A stretch of DNA of 64,000 bases from Hominicoprocola sp037419475 (GCA_037419475.1 JAXYYF010000102.1:6289-70288); one strand, 5' to 3'. Positions 27,791-36,680 are shown, counted from the stretch's first letter. Notes: a model not told the origin generated them from the sequence alone. Translations and numbers: made by a program.

Positions 27791-28669
27791 TTACGCTTTG
27801 TCTTCCACGACCCTGCCCATCAGGCCGGACGGCTTGATGACAAGAACGAGGATCAGCAGCGCGTACACGAACAGATCGCGCAGACTGGAGTTGAAGGAGG
27901 CGACCAAAATCTCCATTATGCCGAGCAGCAGCGAGCCGAGGATCGCGCCGGGAAGGCTTCCGAGGCCGCCGAACACTGCCGCGACAAAGGATTTGTTCGT
28001 CACCTGACCGATGGTGGGCTTGACGATGAAACGCATCCCATAGAGCATGCCGGCGCAGCCGGCGAGCACACCGCCCATGAGAAAGACGGCAAAGATGACA
28101 AGACTGCCGTTGATCCCCATGAGGGCTGCGGCCCTCTCGCTGTAGGAGCAGGCGCGGATGGCAAGTCCGACCTTGGTTTTCTGGATGATGAACATTAAAA
28201 TCAGCAGTGCGGCTGCCGAGACGAGGATCATCAGCAGACTGTCCACACCGAGGGACAGACCGCCGATGCGGATGCTGTTGTCAAAAAGTGCGGGATAGTT
28301 TCGGGGTGTGCCGTCGAGCGTGGCGATAACGAAGTTTTCCAAAAAAATCGACGCACCCATGGCCGAGATAATGAAGTAGAGCGGTGGCGCGTGCCGCTTC
28401 CGCAAAGGGGTGTAGACCAGCCGCTCAATGAGGATGGCCAGCGCTCCGCTGCCGAGCCCGCAGAGCACAAAGGCGGGCAGAAAGCCGCAGCCGAGCGCGG
28501 TGAGCGCGTAGTAACCGATGTAAGCGCCGACCATAATGACGCCGCCGTGGGCGAAGTTGGAAAAATTCATAATGCTGTAGACCAGCGAGTAGCCGACCGA
28601 CATCAGGGCATACATCCCGCCGAGACAGACGCCGTTGACCAGCTGCTGGAAAATGTATTGCAGATCCAT
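27791..28669 (-). CDS. livH: Branched-chain amino acid ABC transporter permease LivH
   Basis: A 292-residue permease partner of LivM. Typical segments are QLVNGVCLGGMYALMSVGYSLVYSIMNFSNFAHG at the N-terminus and AAVFGGLGSLPGAILGSLLLGIMEIL toward the end. ATG 28669 is chosen because AAAGGAGGC lies upstream and the conserved N-terminus begins there. It lies 112 bases after livJ without a terminator. Confidence 0.94.
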   Translation of the reverse strand: MDLQYIFQQLVNGVCLGGMYALMSVGYSLVYSIMNFSNFAHGGVIMVGAYIGYYALTALGCGFLPAFVLCGLGSGALAILIERLVYTPLRKRHAPPLYFIISAMGASIFLENFVIATLDGTPRNYPALFDNSIRIGGLSLGVDSLLMILVSAAALLILMFIIQKTKVGLAIRACSYSERAAALMGINGSLVIFAVFLMGGVLAGCAGMLYGMRFIVKPTIGQVTNKSFVAAVFGGLGSLPGAILGSLLLGIMEILVASFNSSLRDLFVYALLILVLVIKPSGLMGRVVEDKA

Positions 28670-28781
28670 GCAGAGCCTCCTTTTGTTTCGTTGACCCCGG
28701 ACGCCCCTGAATGGAACGCCCGGGTGCCGAAGAGACAAAATCCCTTTGCCTCGTGTGGTTCTCTGCGCGCAGAGCCCTTAA

Positions 28782-29963
28782 TTATGCGATCTTGGTTTCA
28801 AAAATGTAGGTTCGGTTCGCGCCGTCGATGCGTTCGACGCAGCCGGCCTTGTCAATTGGGTTGTGATCGTCCGGTGAAATGCGGATCGTGCCGGTCAGAC
28901 CCTCGACGGTGATCTGCGTATACGCGTCGGTGATGGCCTGCGGGTCGTCGCTGCCGGCCAGCTCCACTGCCGCGGCCCAGGTGAGGAATGCATCGTGCGC
29001 CATGTAGCCGTTGAGCTCCATCTTCGCGCCGTTGTATTTTTCCGCATACTCCTTGCGGAAGCTCTCGCCAGCCGGGTCGGTCAGCGAGACATGGTTGATG
29101 ACGTAGGAGCCGTCCACTGCGTCTGCCGCGTCGAAGAGCACCTCGGACGCACAGCCGTCGCCGCCGACCATGGCAAGATCGATGCCGAGGGTACGGGCCT
29201 GCTTGTGGATCATGATGAAGTCCTGATAGAAAATGGGTGTGAAGATGATGTCGGGCTCCGCCTGTTTGATGTTCGTCAGCTGGGCAGTGAAGTCCGTGTC
29301 GCCGGCGGTGTAGCCTTCCTCGGCGACCACCGTGCCGCCCTTTTCCGTGTAGACCTTGATGAAGTTGTCCTTCAGACCCTGTGCGTAATCGTCGTTGACG
29401 TCGTAAAGAATGGCAGCCTTTTTATAGCCAAGGTAGTCGGCGATGAAGGATGCGGCGATGCGCCCCTGCACAGGATCGATGAAGCAGACGCGGAAATTAT
29501 ATTCCTTGAGCGCACCGTCCTGCATGGTAACCTTTTCATTTGTTGCCACGGTAGACATGTCGGAGACCTTGTACTGGTCGAGCACCGACTGGATGGCGAT
29601 GCACTGGCCCGAGGCGTTCGGCCCGATGATGGCGCAGACCTTATCCTGCGCGCACAGGCGCTTGGCGACGTTGACGGCCTCCTGCGCGTCGCCCTTGGTG
29701 TCGTAGCAGATGAGCTCGATCTGGCGGCCGAGCAGTCCGCCCGATGCGTTCATGTTGTCGACCATCATTTTGACGGTCTGGCTCTCACAGGTGCCGAAGG
29801 CGGCCTGATCGCCGGTGAGCGATCCCATCCAGCCAAGTTTGATGGTGCTGTCGGCCGTGCCGCCGTTCGGCGCGGCGGGATCGGCGCCGCAGCCTGTAAG
29901 CGGTACGGTGAGCATCAGGCATGCGAGGAAGAGAGCAAAAAACTTCTTAATTGATCTGCGCAT
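28782..29963 (-). CDS. livJ: Branched-chain amino acid ABC transporter substrate-binding lipoprotein
   Basis: A 393-residue periplasmic-binding-type protein anchored as a lipoprotein: signal peptide MRRSIKKFFALFLACLMLTV and lipobox LTGC. The mature domain is type I, with IKLGWMGSLTGDQAAFGTCESQTVKMMVDNMNASGGLLG near the start and the usual hinge segments. AAGGAGGATC precedes ATG 29963. It is the first gene of the liv operon. Specificity for leucine, isoleucine or valine is inferred from the family; other amino acids or amides are possible. Confidence 0.92.
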   Translation of the reverse strand: MRRSIKKFFALFLACLMLTVPLTGCGADPAAPNGGTADSTIKLGWMGSLTGDQAAFGTCESQTVKMMVDNMNASGGLLGRQIELICYDTKGDAQEAVNVAKRLCAQDKVCAIIGPNASGQCIAIQSVLDQYKVSDMSTVATNEKVTMQDGALKEYNFRVCFIDPVQGRIAASFIADYLGYKKAAILYDVNDDYAQGLKDNFIKVYTEKGGTVVAEEGYTAGDTDFTAQLTNIKQAEPDIIFTPIFYQDFIMIHKQARTLGIDLAMVGGDGCASEVLFDAADAVDGSYVINHVSLTDPAGESFRKEYAEKYNGAKMELNGYMAHDAFLTWAAAVELAGSDDPQAITDAYTQITVEGLTGTIRISPDDHNPIDKAGCVERIDGANRTYIFETKIA

Positions 29964-30080
29964 GGGAAGATCCTCCTTCAATTTGTTCTGGCCGCCCGCC
30001 GCAGCGGACGGGGGCGGCGGAAACTGTCCGCCGTCTGCCGTTGATAAGATTGTATGAAGCACGGCAGCGGCAAATGTGTG

Positions 30081-30115
30081 AAAAAAGATCCGGCTGTCGA
30101 AAAGACAGTCGGATC
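30081..30115 (-). terminator. Terminator of the tandem AraC regulator gene
   Basis: On the minus strand GATCCGACTGTC / GACAGCCGGATC (12 positions, one G-T) with a five-base loop is followed by TTTTTTCAC. It separates the regulator gene from the liv operon. Confidence 0.88.
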
Positions 30116-30141
30116 ATGGAGAATAAAATGTCAGCGCCGGA

Positions 30142-31395
30142 TCACAGGCGGCTTTGCTGCAGTGTGACCTTTTTTCGGAAATCGCCGGGCGTCATCACTT
30201 TGAAGCGGAGAAAATTGCGGTTGAAGGTCTTGACGTTCGCGTAGCCGACCTCCATGGCGATATAGGTCACGGTCTGGTCGGTGGTGAGCAGCAGCTCGGC
30301 GGCGCGGTTGATGCGGATAAAGTTGAGAAATTCCTCGAAATTCTTTTCGACCTGAAGCATCAGGGCGTGGTTCATCTCGGCGACGGTATAGCCGAACTTT
30401 TCGGCGACGGGACGCGCGGAGAGCGGCTCGTGGTAGCTGCGGCAGATGTATTCCACCAGCGCGTAGACGCGGCGGTCGCTTTCGATGCGGCACAGGCTTT
30501 CGACCTTTTGGTAGGTCTTGCGGTAGTCGTTGATGCGCACGCCGACGCGCGCAGAGAACACCTTGGAGATGTGCGAGGCATCAACATAGCCGAGCGCAGC
30601 GGCGATCTCCTCAAGCGTCAGGTCGGTATAGAGCAGATAGTCGGCGGTCTTGCCGATGCGCATTTCGTTGAGAAGATCGAAGAAGGAAAGACCGGTCATG
30701 CCGCTGATGTAGCTGCTCAGGCTGCTCTCTGACACGTAAAAAAGGCGCGAGAGCCCCTTGAGCGTCAACTTTTCGCCCGTATGACAGTAGAGATAGCGCA
30801 GTATCTCGCTCATATCCGGCGCGGAGGGCGCTGCGGCCGCGGGCTCGGGCGGCTGTTCGGCGCGGAAGCGCTCCATGAGGATCACCAGCTCCACGAGCCG
30901 GTTGACGATGGCCAGTGAGCCGAGGACCTTCGGCGGAGCCGCGCCGAGAATAGATTCCAGCCCGACCTCCTCGCGCAGGGAGAGAAAGAATTGCCGCATG
31001 CGGCGCGCCTGCCCCTCATCGCAGTAAAGGGCGGGCTGGCGCTCGATGTGCGTCTGCCAGTCCACCGTGCCGCCGTGCTCGTCGGAAAAGGCGCGGATAT
31101 AGCGATTGAGCGTATGGAGATTATAGATGACGAGGTGATATTGCAGCGGCTCATCGACCTCCGTTACCACCGTGATCTGCCAGGGCAGAATGGCGAGGAG
31201 CGTATCCGGACGCAACTCGATGTCGCGACCCTGCACGCGGATGATGCCGTGCCCCTCGCAGATGTAAAGGATGCGGGCCTCCTGATGGATCAGGGGAAAG
31301 GTCGGCGCTTCGATGATCTCGTTATCAAAGGAGCACAGCTTGCTCCGGTCGAGACGGGAGCGCTCAAAGGACTGCATCGCGGCAAGGTCTTTCAT
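30142..31395 (-). CDS. Cupin-type regulator with two tandem AraC DNA-binding domains
   Basis: A 417-residue transcription regulator. Residues ~30-100 form an AraC-type cupin sensor (LIHQEARILYICEGHGIIRVQGRDIELRPDTLLAI). Residues ~195-298 are a complete AraC helix-turn-helix pair (LTLKGLSRLFYVSESSLSSYI then LTLEEIAAALGYVDASHISKVFS). Residues ~308-411 are a second, more divergent pair ending TVTYIAMEVGYANVKTFNRNFLRFKVMTPGDFRKK. Normal AraC regulators have one pair. GAGGTGACC precedes ATG 31395. It lies directly before the liv operon, ends at its own terminator, and is a likely regulator of liv-glnA (inference). Confidence 0.88.
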   Translation of the reverse strand: MKDLAAMQSFERSRLDRSKLCSFDNEIIEAPTFPLIHQEARILYICEGHGIIRVQGRDIELRPDTLLAILPWQITVVTEVDEPLQYHLVIYNLHTLNRYIRAFSDEHGGTVDWQTHIERQPALYCDEGQARRMRQFFLSLREEVGLESILGAAPPKVLGSLAIVNRLVELVILMERFRAEQPPEPAAAAPSAPDMSEILRYLYCHTGEKLTLKGLSRLFYVSESSLSSYISGMTGLSFFDLLNEMRIGKTADYLLYTDLTLEEIAAALGYVDASHISKVFSARVGVRINDYRKTYQKVESLCRIESDRRVYALVEYICRSYHEPLSARPVAEKFGYTVAEMNHALMLQVEKNFEEFLNFIRINRAAELLLTTDQTVTYIAMEVGYANVKTFNRNFLRFKVMTPGDFRKKVTLQQSRL

Positions 31396-31597
31396 ATCGG
31401 TCACCTCATTCGGCCCGCGCCGGACGGCGCGGGGTTGCCTTATGCGTTGTTTCGGTGTATAGTATACCGCAGAGGCGACCCATTTGGCAAGTGCCGGAAA
31501 GAACGCAGGGAAGCGGAGCGGCAAAGGGCGCGCCACGCAAATTTGCCGTTAAATACAAGAAAAATAGCTGAAAATGTCCAGCGCGTTTTTCAAAAAT

Positions 31598-31606
31598 TGG
31601 TATGCT
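31598..31606 (+). promoter_or_regulatory. Weak extended -10 promoter candidate for argF
   Basis: TGGTATGCT, an extended -10 element with four of six matches in the hexamer, lies 63 bases before argF. The 274-base gap 31396-31669 shows nothing else. Confidence 0.3.
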
Positions 31607-31669
31607 ATGTACAGAACATGAGTCAATTTCCCCCATTGGGGGCGAACTATCTTGAAGGAGGACTATCCC

Positions 31670-32665
31670 ATGCCTGTTAATCTCAAAGGCCGTTCTTTTC
31701 TCACGCTGAAGGATTTCACCCCCGATGAGATCCGCTATATGCTCAACCTCGCCGCCGATCTGAAGGCGAAGAAGCGCGCCGGCATCCGCGGCAACCTGCT
31801 CGCCGGTAAGAACATCGTGCTGCTCTTCGAGAAGACCTCCACCCGCACCCGCTGCGCGTTTGAGGTCGCCGCCTATGACGAAGGCGCGCACGTCACGTTC
31901 CTCGACTCCAAGTCCTCCCAGATGGGCAAGAAGGAGACCATGGTCGACACCGCGAAGGTCCTCGGCCGCTTCTTCGACGGCATCGAGTACCGCGGCTACG
32001 ACCAGAAGGTCGTCGAGGGTCTCGCCGCCAACGCCGGTGTTCCCGTGTGGAACGGTCTGACCGACGTCGATCATCCCACCCAGGCGCTCGCCGACATCCT
32101 CACCCTGATGGAGAACACCAAGAAGCCCCTCAACAAGTGCAAGCTCGTTTTCTGCGGCGATACCCGCAACAACGTGGCCTACTGCCTGATGTACATCTGC
32201 GCCAAGCTCGGCATGCACTATGTCGGCTGGGGCCCGAAGGAGCTTGCTCCCGCGGCTGATGTTGTCGAGTATTGCCGCGAGGTCGGCAAGGAGACCGGCG
32301 CCGTCGTCGAGTACGGTGAGGACAGAGAACTCATCAAGGGCGCCGACGCGCTCTACACCGACATCTGGGCCTCCATGGGCGAAGAGGACAAGATCCCCGA
32401 GCGCGTTAAGCTCCTCACGCCCTACAAGGTCACGGGCGAGGTGCTCAAGGCCACCGAGAACAGCGACTGCATCTTCCTGCACTGCCTGCCCTCTTTCCAT
32501 GACTTCGACACGACCATGGCCGCTTCTCAGAAGGAGCTTGGCTACGATATCCGCGAGGTCACCGACGAGGTATTCCTCTCTCCGAACTCCAAGGTGTTCG
32601 ATGAGGCGGAGAACCGCATGCACACCATCAAGGCCGTCATGGTTGCAACCATCGGCAACGTTTGA
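31670..32665 (+). CDS. argF: Ornithine carbamoyltransferase
   Basis: The enzyme joins ornithine and carbamoyl phosphate to citrulline; it can also run catabolically. The product is 331 residues. Carbamoyl-phosphate binding is seen as FEKTSTRTRCAFE (residues ~53-65), with DHPTQALADILTLM near residue 133, and the ornithine site as HCLPSFHD near 268 (usually HCLPAFHD). GAAGGAGGACTATCCC precedes ATG 31670. It is monocistronic with a terminator. No other arginine or arginine-deiminase gene is adjacent, so anabolic and catabolic forms cannot be told apart from context. Confidence 0.93.
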   Translation: MPVNLKGRSFLTLKDFTPDEIRYMLNLAADLKAKKRAGIRGNLLAGKNIVLLFEKTSTRTRCAFEVAAYDEGAHVTFLDSKSSQMGKKETMVDTAKVLGRFFDGIEYRGYDQKVVEGLAANAGVPVWNGLTDVDHPTQALADILTLMENTKKPLNKCKLVFCGDTRNNVAYCLMYICAKLGMHYVGWGPKELAPAADVVEYCREVGKETGAVVEYGEDRELIKGADALYTDIWASMGEEDKIPERVKLLTPYKVTGEVLKATENSDCIFLHCLPSFHDFDTTMAASQKELGYDIREVTDEVFLSPNSKVFDEAENRMHTIKAVMVATIGNV

Positions 32666-32712
32666 TCTGAACAACATTGCCTGCGGGCAACGATCTTTTT
32701 CTTCACTCATGG

Positions 32713-32741
32713 CAAACCCTCCGGCGTGAGCCGGAGGTTTT
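32713..32741 (+). terminator. Terminator of argF
   Basis: CCTCCGGC / GCCGGAGG with loop GTGA followed by TTTT, about 50 bases after argF. A weaker stem, AGGAGC / GCTCCT with a long loop at 32793-32822, may serve the convergent cyclase gene. Confidence 0.8.
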
Positions 32742-32828
32742 GCCGCCGTATAGAGGAAAAGCGACGCGCAGATGGGCCTTGAAAATCGATAAAGGAGCGT
32801 CCGGCAAAGAGCAGGGTGCTCCTTTTGT

Positions 32829-33470
32829 TTATGCATCGAGTATGACAATGGCACGCGCAGGCGCGCCGTCTGCATCCTTGAAGTGCAAGGGAAGTGTAGC
32901 ATAGAAAAAGGACTTGCCTGCAAGAGAGGCGAGATTGCAGAGATTTTCCGTGTTCACAAAGCCGGCACCAAGCAGAGTTTTATGCACAGGATAGTCTGCC
33001 GTGTCCATCGGGTCGATGGAGATGGCGTCGGTGCCGACGCCCTTGAGCGGAAATGCGGCGAGGTATTCCGCGGCCTCAAGCGAAAGCGTGGGGAAGGGAG
33101 AAAAATATTCCTCGCTGCCCCAGTACCGATCCCAGCCGGTATAGAAAAGCAGAAAGTCCGCCGCTTCAATCTCTTCGGCATGGCACTGGAGCCGCGCCTT
33201 GGGGATTTCCTGCCCCGCGAGGTCGGAGCAGTCGAGCACATAGGCCGTGCCGGTGTACTTGTCCGCGGGAAATTGGTCGAGCGTTTTGCCATCGCGCAGC
33301 ATGTGCGCGGGCGCGTCCATGTGTGTGCCGGTGTGCGAGCCCATGGTCAGCAGTGTTTCGCGGAAGCCGTGCTGCTCAAAGGTATTTGAGGGCGAGAGCT
33401 GTGGCGGATCGGTCTCGGGATAGACGGGCATGGATCCTTCGATACGGTGGGTCAGGTCAAGAATTTTCAT
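32829..33470 (-). CDS. Cyclase-family metal-dependent hydrolase (KynB-like)
   Basis: A 213-residue member of the cyclase/arylformamidase family. The signature HTGTHMDAPAHML lies near residues 46-58, with the N-terminal LDLTHRIEGSMPVYP and a later GTDAISID segment. Characterized relatives hydrolyse N-formylkynurenine or related amides and use zinc or manganese. The true substrate here is unknown; no tryptophan-degradation gene is near. Its start overlaps the mnmG end by 14 bases, with AAAAGGAG upstream, so it is probably translated from the mnmG message. Confidence 0.85.
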   Translation of the reverse strand: MKILDLTHRIEGSMPVYPETDPPQLSPSNTFEQHGFRETLLTMGSHTGTHMDAPAHMLRDGKTLDQFPADKYTGTAYVLDCSDLAGQEIPKARLQCHAEEIEAADFLLFYTGWDRYWGSEEYFSPFPTLSLEAAEYLAAFPLKGVGTDAISIDPMDTADYPVHKTLLGAGFVNTENLCNLASLAGKSFFYATLPLHFKDADGAPARAIVILDA

Positions 33471-35343
33471 GGCGCTTCTCCTTTTCCAGATAGATCATCA
33501 GCGCGGCAAGGTCGGCAGGTGAGACGCCCGAAATGCGTCCCGCTTGACCGAGTGAGCGGGGACGGATGGCGTCAAGCTTTTCCCGCGCCTCCAAACGCAG
33601 GCCTTCGATGCCCGAATAATCAGTGTCCTCAGGCAATAAGCGGCTCTCCAGACGTGCAAATTCTTCGACCTCGGCCATCTGGCGGCGGATGTAACCTTCG
33701 TATTTTACGCTGATCTCTACCTGCTCGGCAACATCAGGCGGGCAGGCGGCGCAGCCACCGTCAAAGGCGCGCAGATCGTCGTAGCGCAGCTGCGGACGGC
33801 GCAGAAGCGCGATGAGCGGACTGCCGTCGGTGATCTCCGCCGTGCCGCGAGAGCGCAGCAGCGCGTTGAGCGGCTCACTCGCAGGGAGCCCTGTGTGCTC
33901 AAGACGCTTGATCTCGCGCGCGACGGCGGCGTATTTTTCCTCCACAGCAGCAAGGCGCTCGTCTGAAACGAGGCCGATGTCGTGCCCGATTTTAGTCAGC
34001 CGCCGGTCGGCGTTGTCCTGTCGGAGCAAAAGCCGGTACTCGCTGCGGCTGGTCATGATGCGGTAGGGCTCGTTTGTGCCTTTGGTCACAAGGTCGTCGA
34101 TGAGCGTGCCGATGTAGCTCTCTGAGCGGGAGAGGACAAAGGGTGCTTCGCCCATGATTTTCCGCGCGGCGTTCACACCCGCGGCAAAGCCTTGGACTGC
34201 GGCCTCCTCATAGCCGGACGAGCCGTTGAACTGCCCAGCGCCGTACAGTCCGGCGATCTGTTTGCTCTCCAGTGTGGGCTTGAGGGCGGTGGGGTCGATG
34301 CAGTCATACTCGATGGCATAGGCGGGGCGCATGATCTCCGCGTGCTCCAGGCCGGGAATGGTGTGCACCATCCGCACCTGCACATCCTCCGGCATGGAGG
34401 AGGAGAGACCTTGGATATAGAGTTCCTCAGTGTCAAGACCCATCGGCTCAATGAACAGCTGGTGGCGGGGCTTGTCCGCGAAGCGGACGATCTTCGTCTC
34501 GATGCTGGGACAATAGCGCGGGCCGACGCCCTCGATCACACCGGAGTAGATGGGGCTTCGGTCAAGGTTTTCGCGGATGATGCGGTGCGTTTCTTCGTTT
34601 GTGTAGGTCAGGTAGCAGACCGCCTGATTGCAGGGTGGGTGCCCGGTCGTGAACGAAAACGGCAGCGGATCGGCATCGCCGTCCTGCCGCTCCATTTTGG
34701 AGAAATCAACGCTGCGCGCGTTGATACGCGGGGGCGTGCCGGTCTTGAAGCGGCGCAGGGGAAGGCCGAGTGTGCGCAGCTGCTCGGCCAGCGGCAGACT
34801 TGCGTGCATGCCGTCGGGGCCGCTCGACTGGATGTACTCGCCTACGATGGTGCGGCCGTCGAGATAGGTGCCGGAGCATAGGATCACGGCTTTGGCCCCG
34901 AACACCGCACCTGTCGCGGTGACGACGGCGCGGACCGCGCCGTTTTCCACGCGCAGCTCCACGATCTCCGCCTGCCGGAGCGTCAGATTCTCCTGCTGTT
35001 CAAGGGTATGCTTCATCACAGCCTGATAGCGGCGGCGGTCGGCCTGCGCGCGCAGCGACCAGACTGCGGGCCCTTTGCCGCGGTTCAGAAGCCGGTACTG
35101 AATGCAGGCACGGTCGGCGGCCTTTGCCATTTCGCCGCCGAGCGCGTCCAGCTCACGCACAAGATGGCCCTTTCCGGTGCCGCCGATGGCGGGGTTGCAT
35201 GGCATATTGCCAACGGCGTCGAGATTGATGGTGAAGCAGACTGTTTTCCGACCGAGCCGCGCGCTGGCAAGTGCGGCTTCGATGCCGGCATGTCCCGCGC
35301 CGATGACGGCGACATCGTATTCGCCAGCGAAATATTCCTGCAT
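33457..35343 (-). CDS. mnmG: tRNA uridine-5-carboxymethylaminomethyl modification enzyme MnmG
   Basis: MnmG with MnmE modifies the wobble uridine of several tRNAs. The product is 628 residues, the usual length. The FAD-binding motif is VAVIGAGHAGIEAALASARLG at residues ~11-31, followed by NPAIGGTGKGHLVRELDALGG. GTPPRINARSVDF, YCPSIETKI and SSGYEEAAVQGFAAG are further family segments. No mnmE is in the window. It follows the phosphoesterase gene by six bases, so it probably shares its message. Confidence 0.97.
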   Translation of the reverse strand: MQEYFAGEYDVAVIGAGHAGIEAALASARLGRKTVCFTINLDAVGNMPCNPAIGGTGKGHLVRELDALGGEMAKAADRACIQYRLLNRGKGPAVWSLRAQADRRRYQAVMKHTLEQQENLTLRQAEIVELRVENGAVRAVVTATGAVFGAKAVILCSGTYLDGRTIVGEYIQSSGPDGMHASLPLAEQLRTLGLPLRRFKTGTPPRINARSVDFSKMERQDGDADPLPFSFTTGHPPCNQAVCYLTYTNEETHRIIRENLDRSPIYSGVIEGVGPRYCPSIETKIVRFADKPRHQLFIEPMGLDTEELYIQGLSSSMPEDVQVRMVHTIPGLEHAEIMRPAYAIEYDCIDPTALKPTLESKQIAGLYGAGQFNGSSGYEEAAVQGFAAGVNAARKIMGEAPFVLSRSESYIGTLIDDLVTKGTNEPYRIMTSRSEYRLLLRQDNADRRLTKIGHDIGLVSDERLAAVEEKYAAVAREIKRLEHTGLPASEPLNALLRSRGTAEITDGSPLIALLRRPQLRYDDLRAFDGGCAACPPDVAEQVEISVKYEGYIRRQMAEVEEFARLESRLLPEDTDYSGIEGLRLEAREKLDAIRPRSLGQAGRISGVSPADLAALMIYLEKEKRHENS

Positions 35344-35349
35344 GGATGC

Positions 35350-36222
35350 TTACCCCGCTTTCTGTAAGGTGATGACCGCAGCCTGCGGACGGTTGAAAAG
35401 GCGCGGAACAAAGCGCGGCGAATTGCCGAGCCCGCGCGAAACGAAGACCTCCGCACCCATGCAGCCTTCATCCGTACAGTGGTAAAAGCCGCTGGTGAAG
35501 GAGGGAAACAGATGGAAGGAAGAATCAATGATGCCATCGGTGAGCGGCAGGCGCCAGATGCCGCCGTGCGCATGGCCGCAGAGCGTCAGGTCCGCGCCGA
35601 GGCGGCAGTAGCCGCCGTTGAAGCGGCTGTTGCGGTGGGCGAGCAGCAGCCAGAATGGGTCGCCGTGTTCAGCATAGACCTCTGCAGCAAGCTGCGCGGG
35701 CGTTTTTTGATCGGCATAGCCGTTCGGATCGTCGATGCCGGATAGAATAAGCGTTCCGCCGCCGCGCGTGAGAGAAACAAATTCGTTGGAAAGAACGATC
35801 ACGCCGCTCTCGCGCAGCACCGATTTGAGCGTCTCGACCATGGTGGGGCCGTGCCCCCATTCGTGGTTGCCGGTGACATAGAAGGTCGGCGCAATGGCGC
35901 TGAGCGCTGCACCGACGGATGCGGCATACGGCAGCGGATCGCTGTCCGCGCGGTCGACAAGGTCGCCGGTGAGAAAGATATAATCCGGTTCTGCATTCCG
36001 AACGGCGGCATACAGCCACTCGTTGTTCCGCCCGAAGGATTGACTGTGGAGATCGCTGAGCTGTACGATGCGCACGCCGTCGAAGCCCTCAGGCAGACGT
36101 GCGGAGGAAAAAACAAATTCGTCGGTCACGATGCTCATATTGTCCCACCAGAGGAAGGCGCACAGCGCCGGGACGAGCAGAATGGGGAGAGAGATGCGGT
36201 GCTTTTTCTGATGCTTTGCCAT
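35350..36222 (-). CDS. YkuE-like membrane-anchored metallophosphoesterase
   Basis: A 290-residue calcineurin-like phosphoesterase. An N-terminal membrane anchor spans about residues 10-27 (ISLPILLVPALCAFLWWD). All five metal motifs are visible: QLSDLHSQ, LTGDLVDR, VTGNHEWG, LLLAHRN and CGHAHGG. The active domain would be outside the membrane. YkuE-type proteins have been linked to UDP-sugar or phospholipid phosphate hydrolysis; the substrate here is unknown. CAGGAGC precedes ATG 36222. It is first in a group with mnmG and the cyclase gene. Confidence 0.9.
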   Translation of the reverse strand: MAKHQKKHRISLPILLVPALCAFLWWDNMSIVTDEFVFSSARLPEGFDGVRIVQLSDLHSQSFGRNNEWLYAAVRNAEPDYIFLTGDLVDRADSDPLPYAASVGAALSAIAPTFYVTGNHEWGHGPTMVETLKSVLRESGVIVLSNEFVSLTRGGGTLILSGIDDPNGYADQKTPAQLAAEVYAEHGDPFWLLLAHRNSRFNGGYCRLGADLTLCGHAHGGIWRLPLTDGIIDSSFHLFPSFTSGFYHCTDEGCMGAEVFVSRGLGNSPRFVPRLFNRPQAAVITLQKAG

Positions 36223-36345
36223 AATTGCTCCTGAATTAAAGATAACCGTATTTTATCACAGTGCGCAAGGAAGAAGCAGAAAAATGGGGAGGCGAGATGC
36301 ACAAAATAAATTGATAAATTTTGTGAAAAATGTTTAAATTTACGC

Positions 36346-36374
36346 TTGCGCTCTTGATAAAAACATGGTATGAT
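36346..36374 (+). promoter_or_regulatory. Promoter of the small orphan gene
   Basis: TTGCGC and TATGAT are separated by 17 bases; the -10 box matches at five of six. It lies 39 bases before the small frame and 20 bases before its ribosome site. Confidence 0.6.
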
Positions 36375-36413
36375 AGCACTGAACTAAAAAAGGAAAGGAG
36401 CGTGAGAACTTAT

Positions 36414-36494
36414 ATGATGTTTGAAAACTTCATGGGCTTTGATGTCGATGATATGATCTTCGGCACGACGGAGCAGATCGTCAGCGAGCGCTGA
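36414..36494 (+). CDS. 26-residue orphan small protein or leader peptide
   Basis: A short frame encodes an acidic, Phe/Met-rich peptide beginning MMFENFMGFDVDDMIFG and ending TEQIVSER. It is flanked by its own promoter, a purine-rich ribosome site (AAAGGAAAGGAGC) and a terminator 13 bases after the stop codon, so it forms a complete transcription unit of about 160 bases. An in-frame GTG at 36402 would add four residues but overlaps the ribosome site. I recognize no family. It could be a secreted or regulatory micro-protein, or a leader peptide for an attenuator before prfB. Confidence 0.55.
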   Translation: MMFENFMGFDVDDMIFGTTEQIVSER

Positions 36495-36507
36495 GATCAA
36501 CAGGAGG

Positions 36508-36535
36508 AACCACGCAGAGATGCGTGGGTTTTTTG
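36508..36535 (+). terminator. Terminator after the orphan small gene
   Basis: CCACGCA / TGCGTGG with loop GAGA, followed by GTTTTTTG. A textbook intrinsic terminator. Confidence 0.88.
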
Positions 36536-36587
36536 TTTTTGCGGGGCGATTCGTGCGCCGTTGACGATAAATGCTCTGATTATTGAG

Positions 36588-36614
36588 AAAATCCGCCGGT
36601 TTCGACGGATTTTT
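36588..36614 (+). terminator. Second hairpin before the prfB promoter
   Basis: AAAATCCG and CGGATTTTT form a stem, extended by an inner CG/CG pair after one mismatch, with loop GTTT. It sits between the first terminator and the prfB promoter, so read-through into prfB should be low. Confidence 0.55.
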
Positions 36615-36615
36615 C

Positions 36616-36644
36616 TTGCCTTTCAGGGAAAGACATGATATACT
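36616..36644 (+). promoter_or_regulatory. Promoter of prfB
   Basis: TTGCCT and TATACT are separated by 17 bases, matching at four and five of six positions, 36 bases before prfB. The 36223-36680 gap thus holds two promoters, a small gene and two hairpins. Confidence 0.65.
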
Positions 36645-36680
36645 TTTTCGGCTAATGCAGTATAAAAAGGGGATACCATT

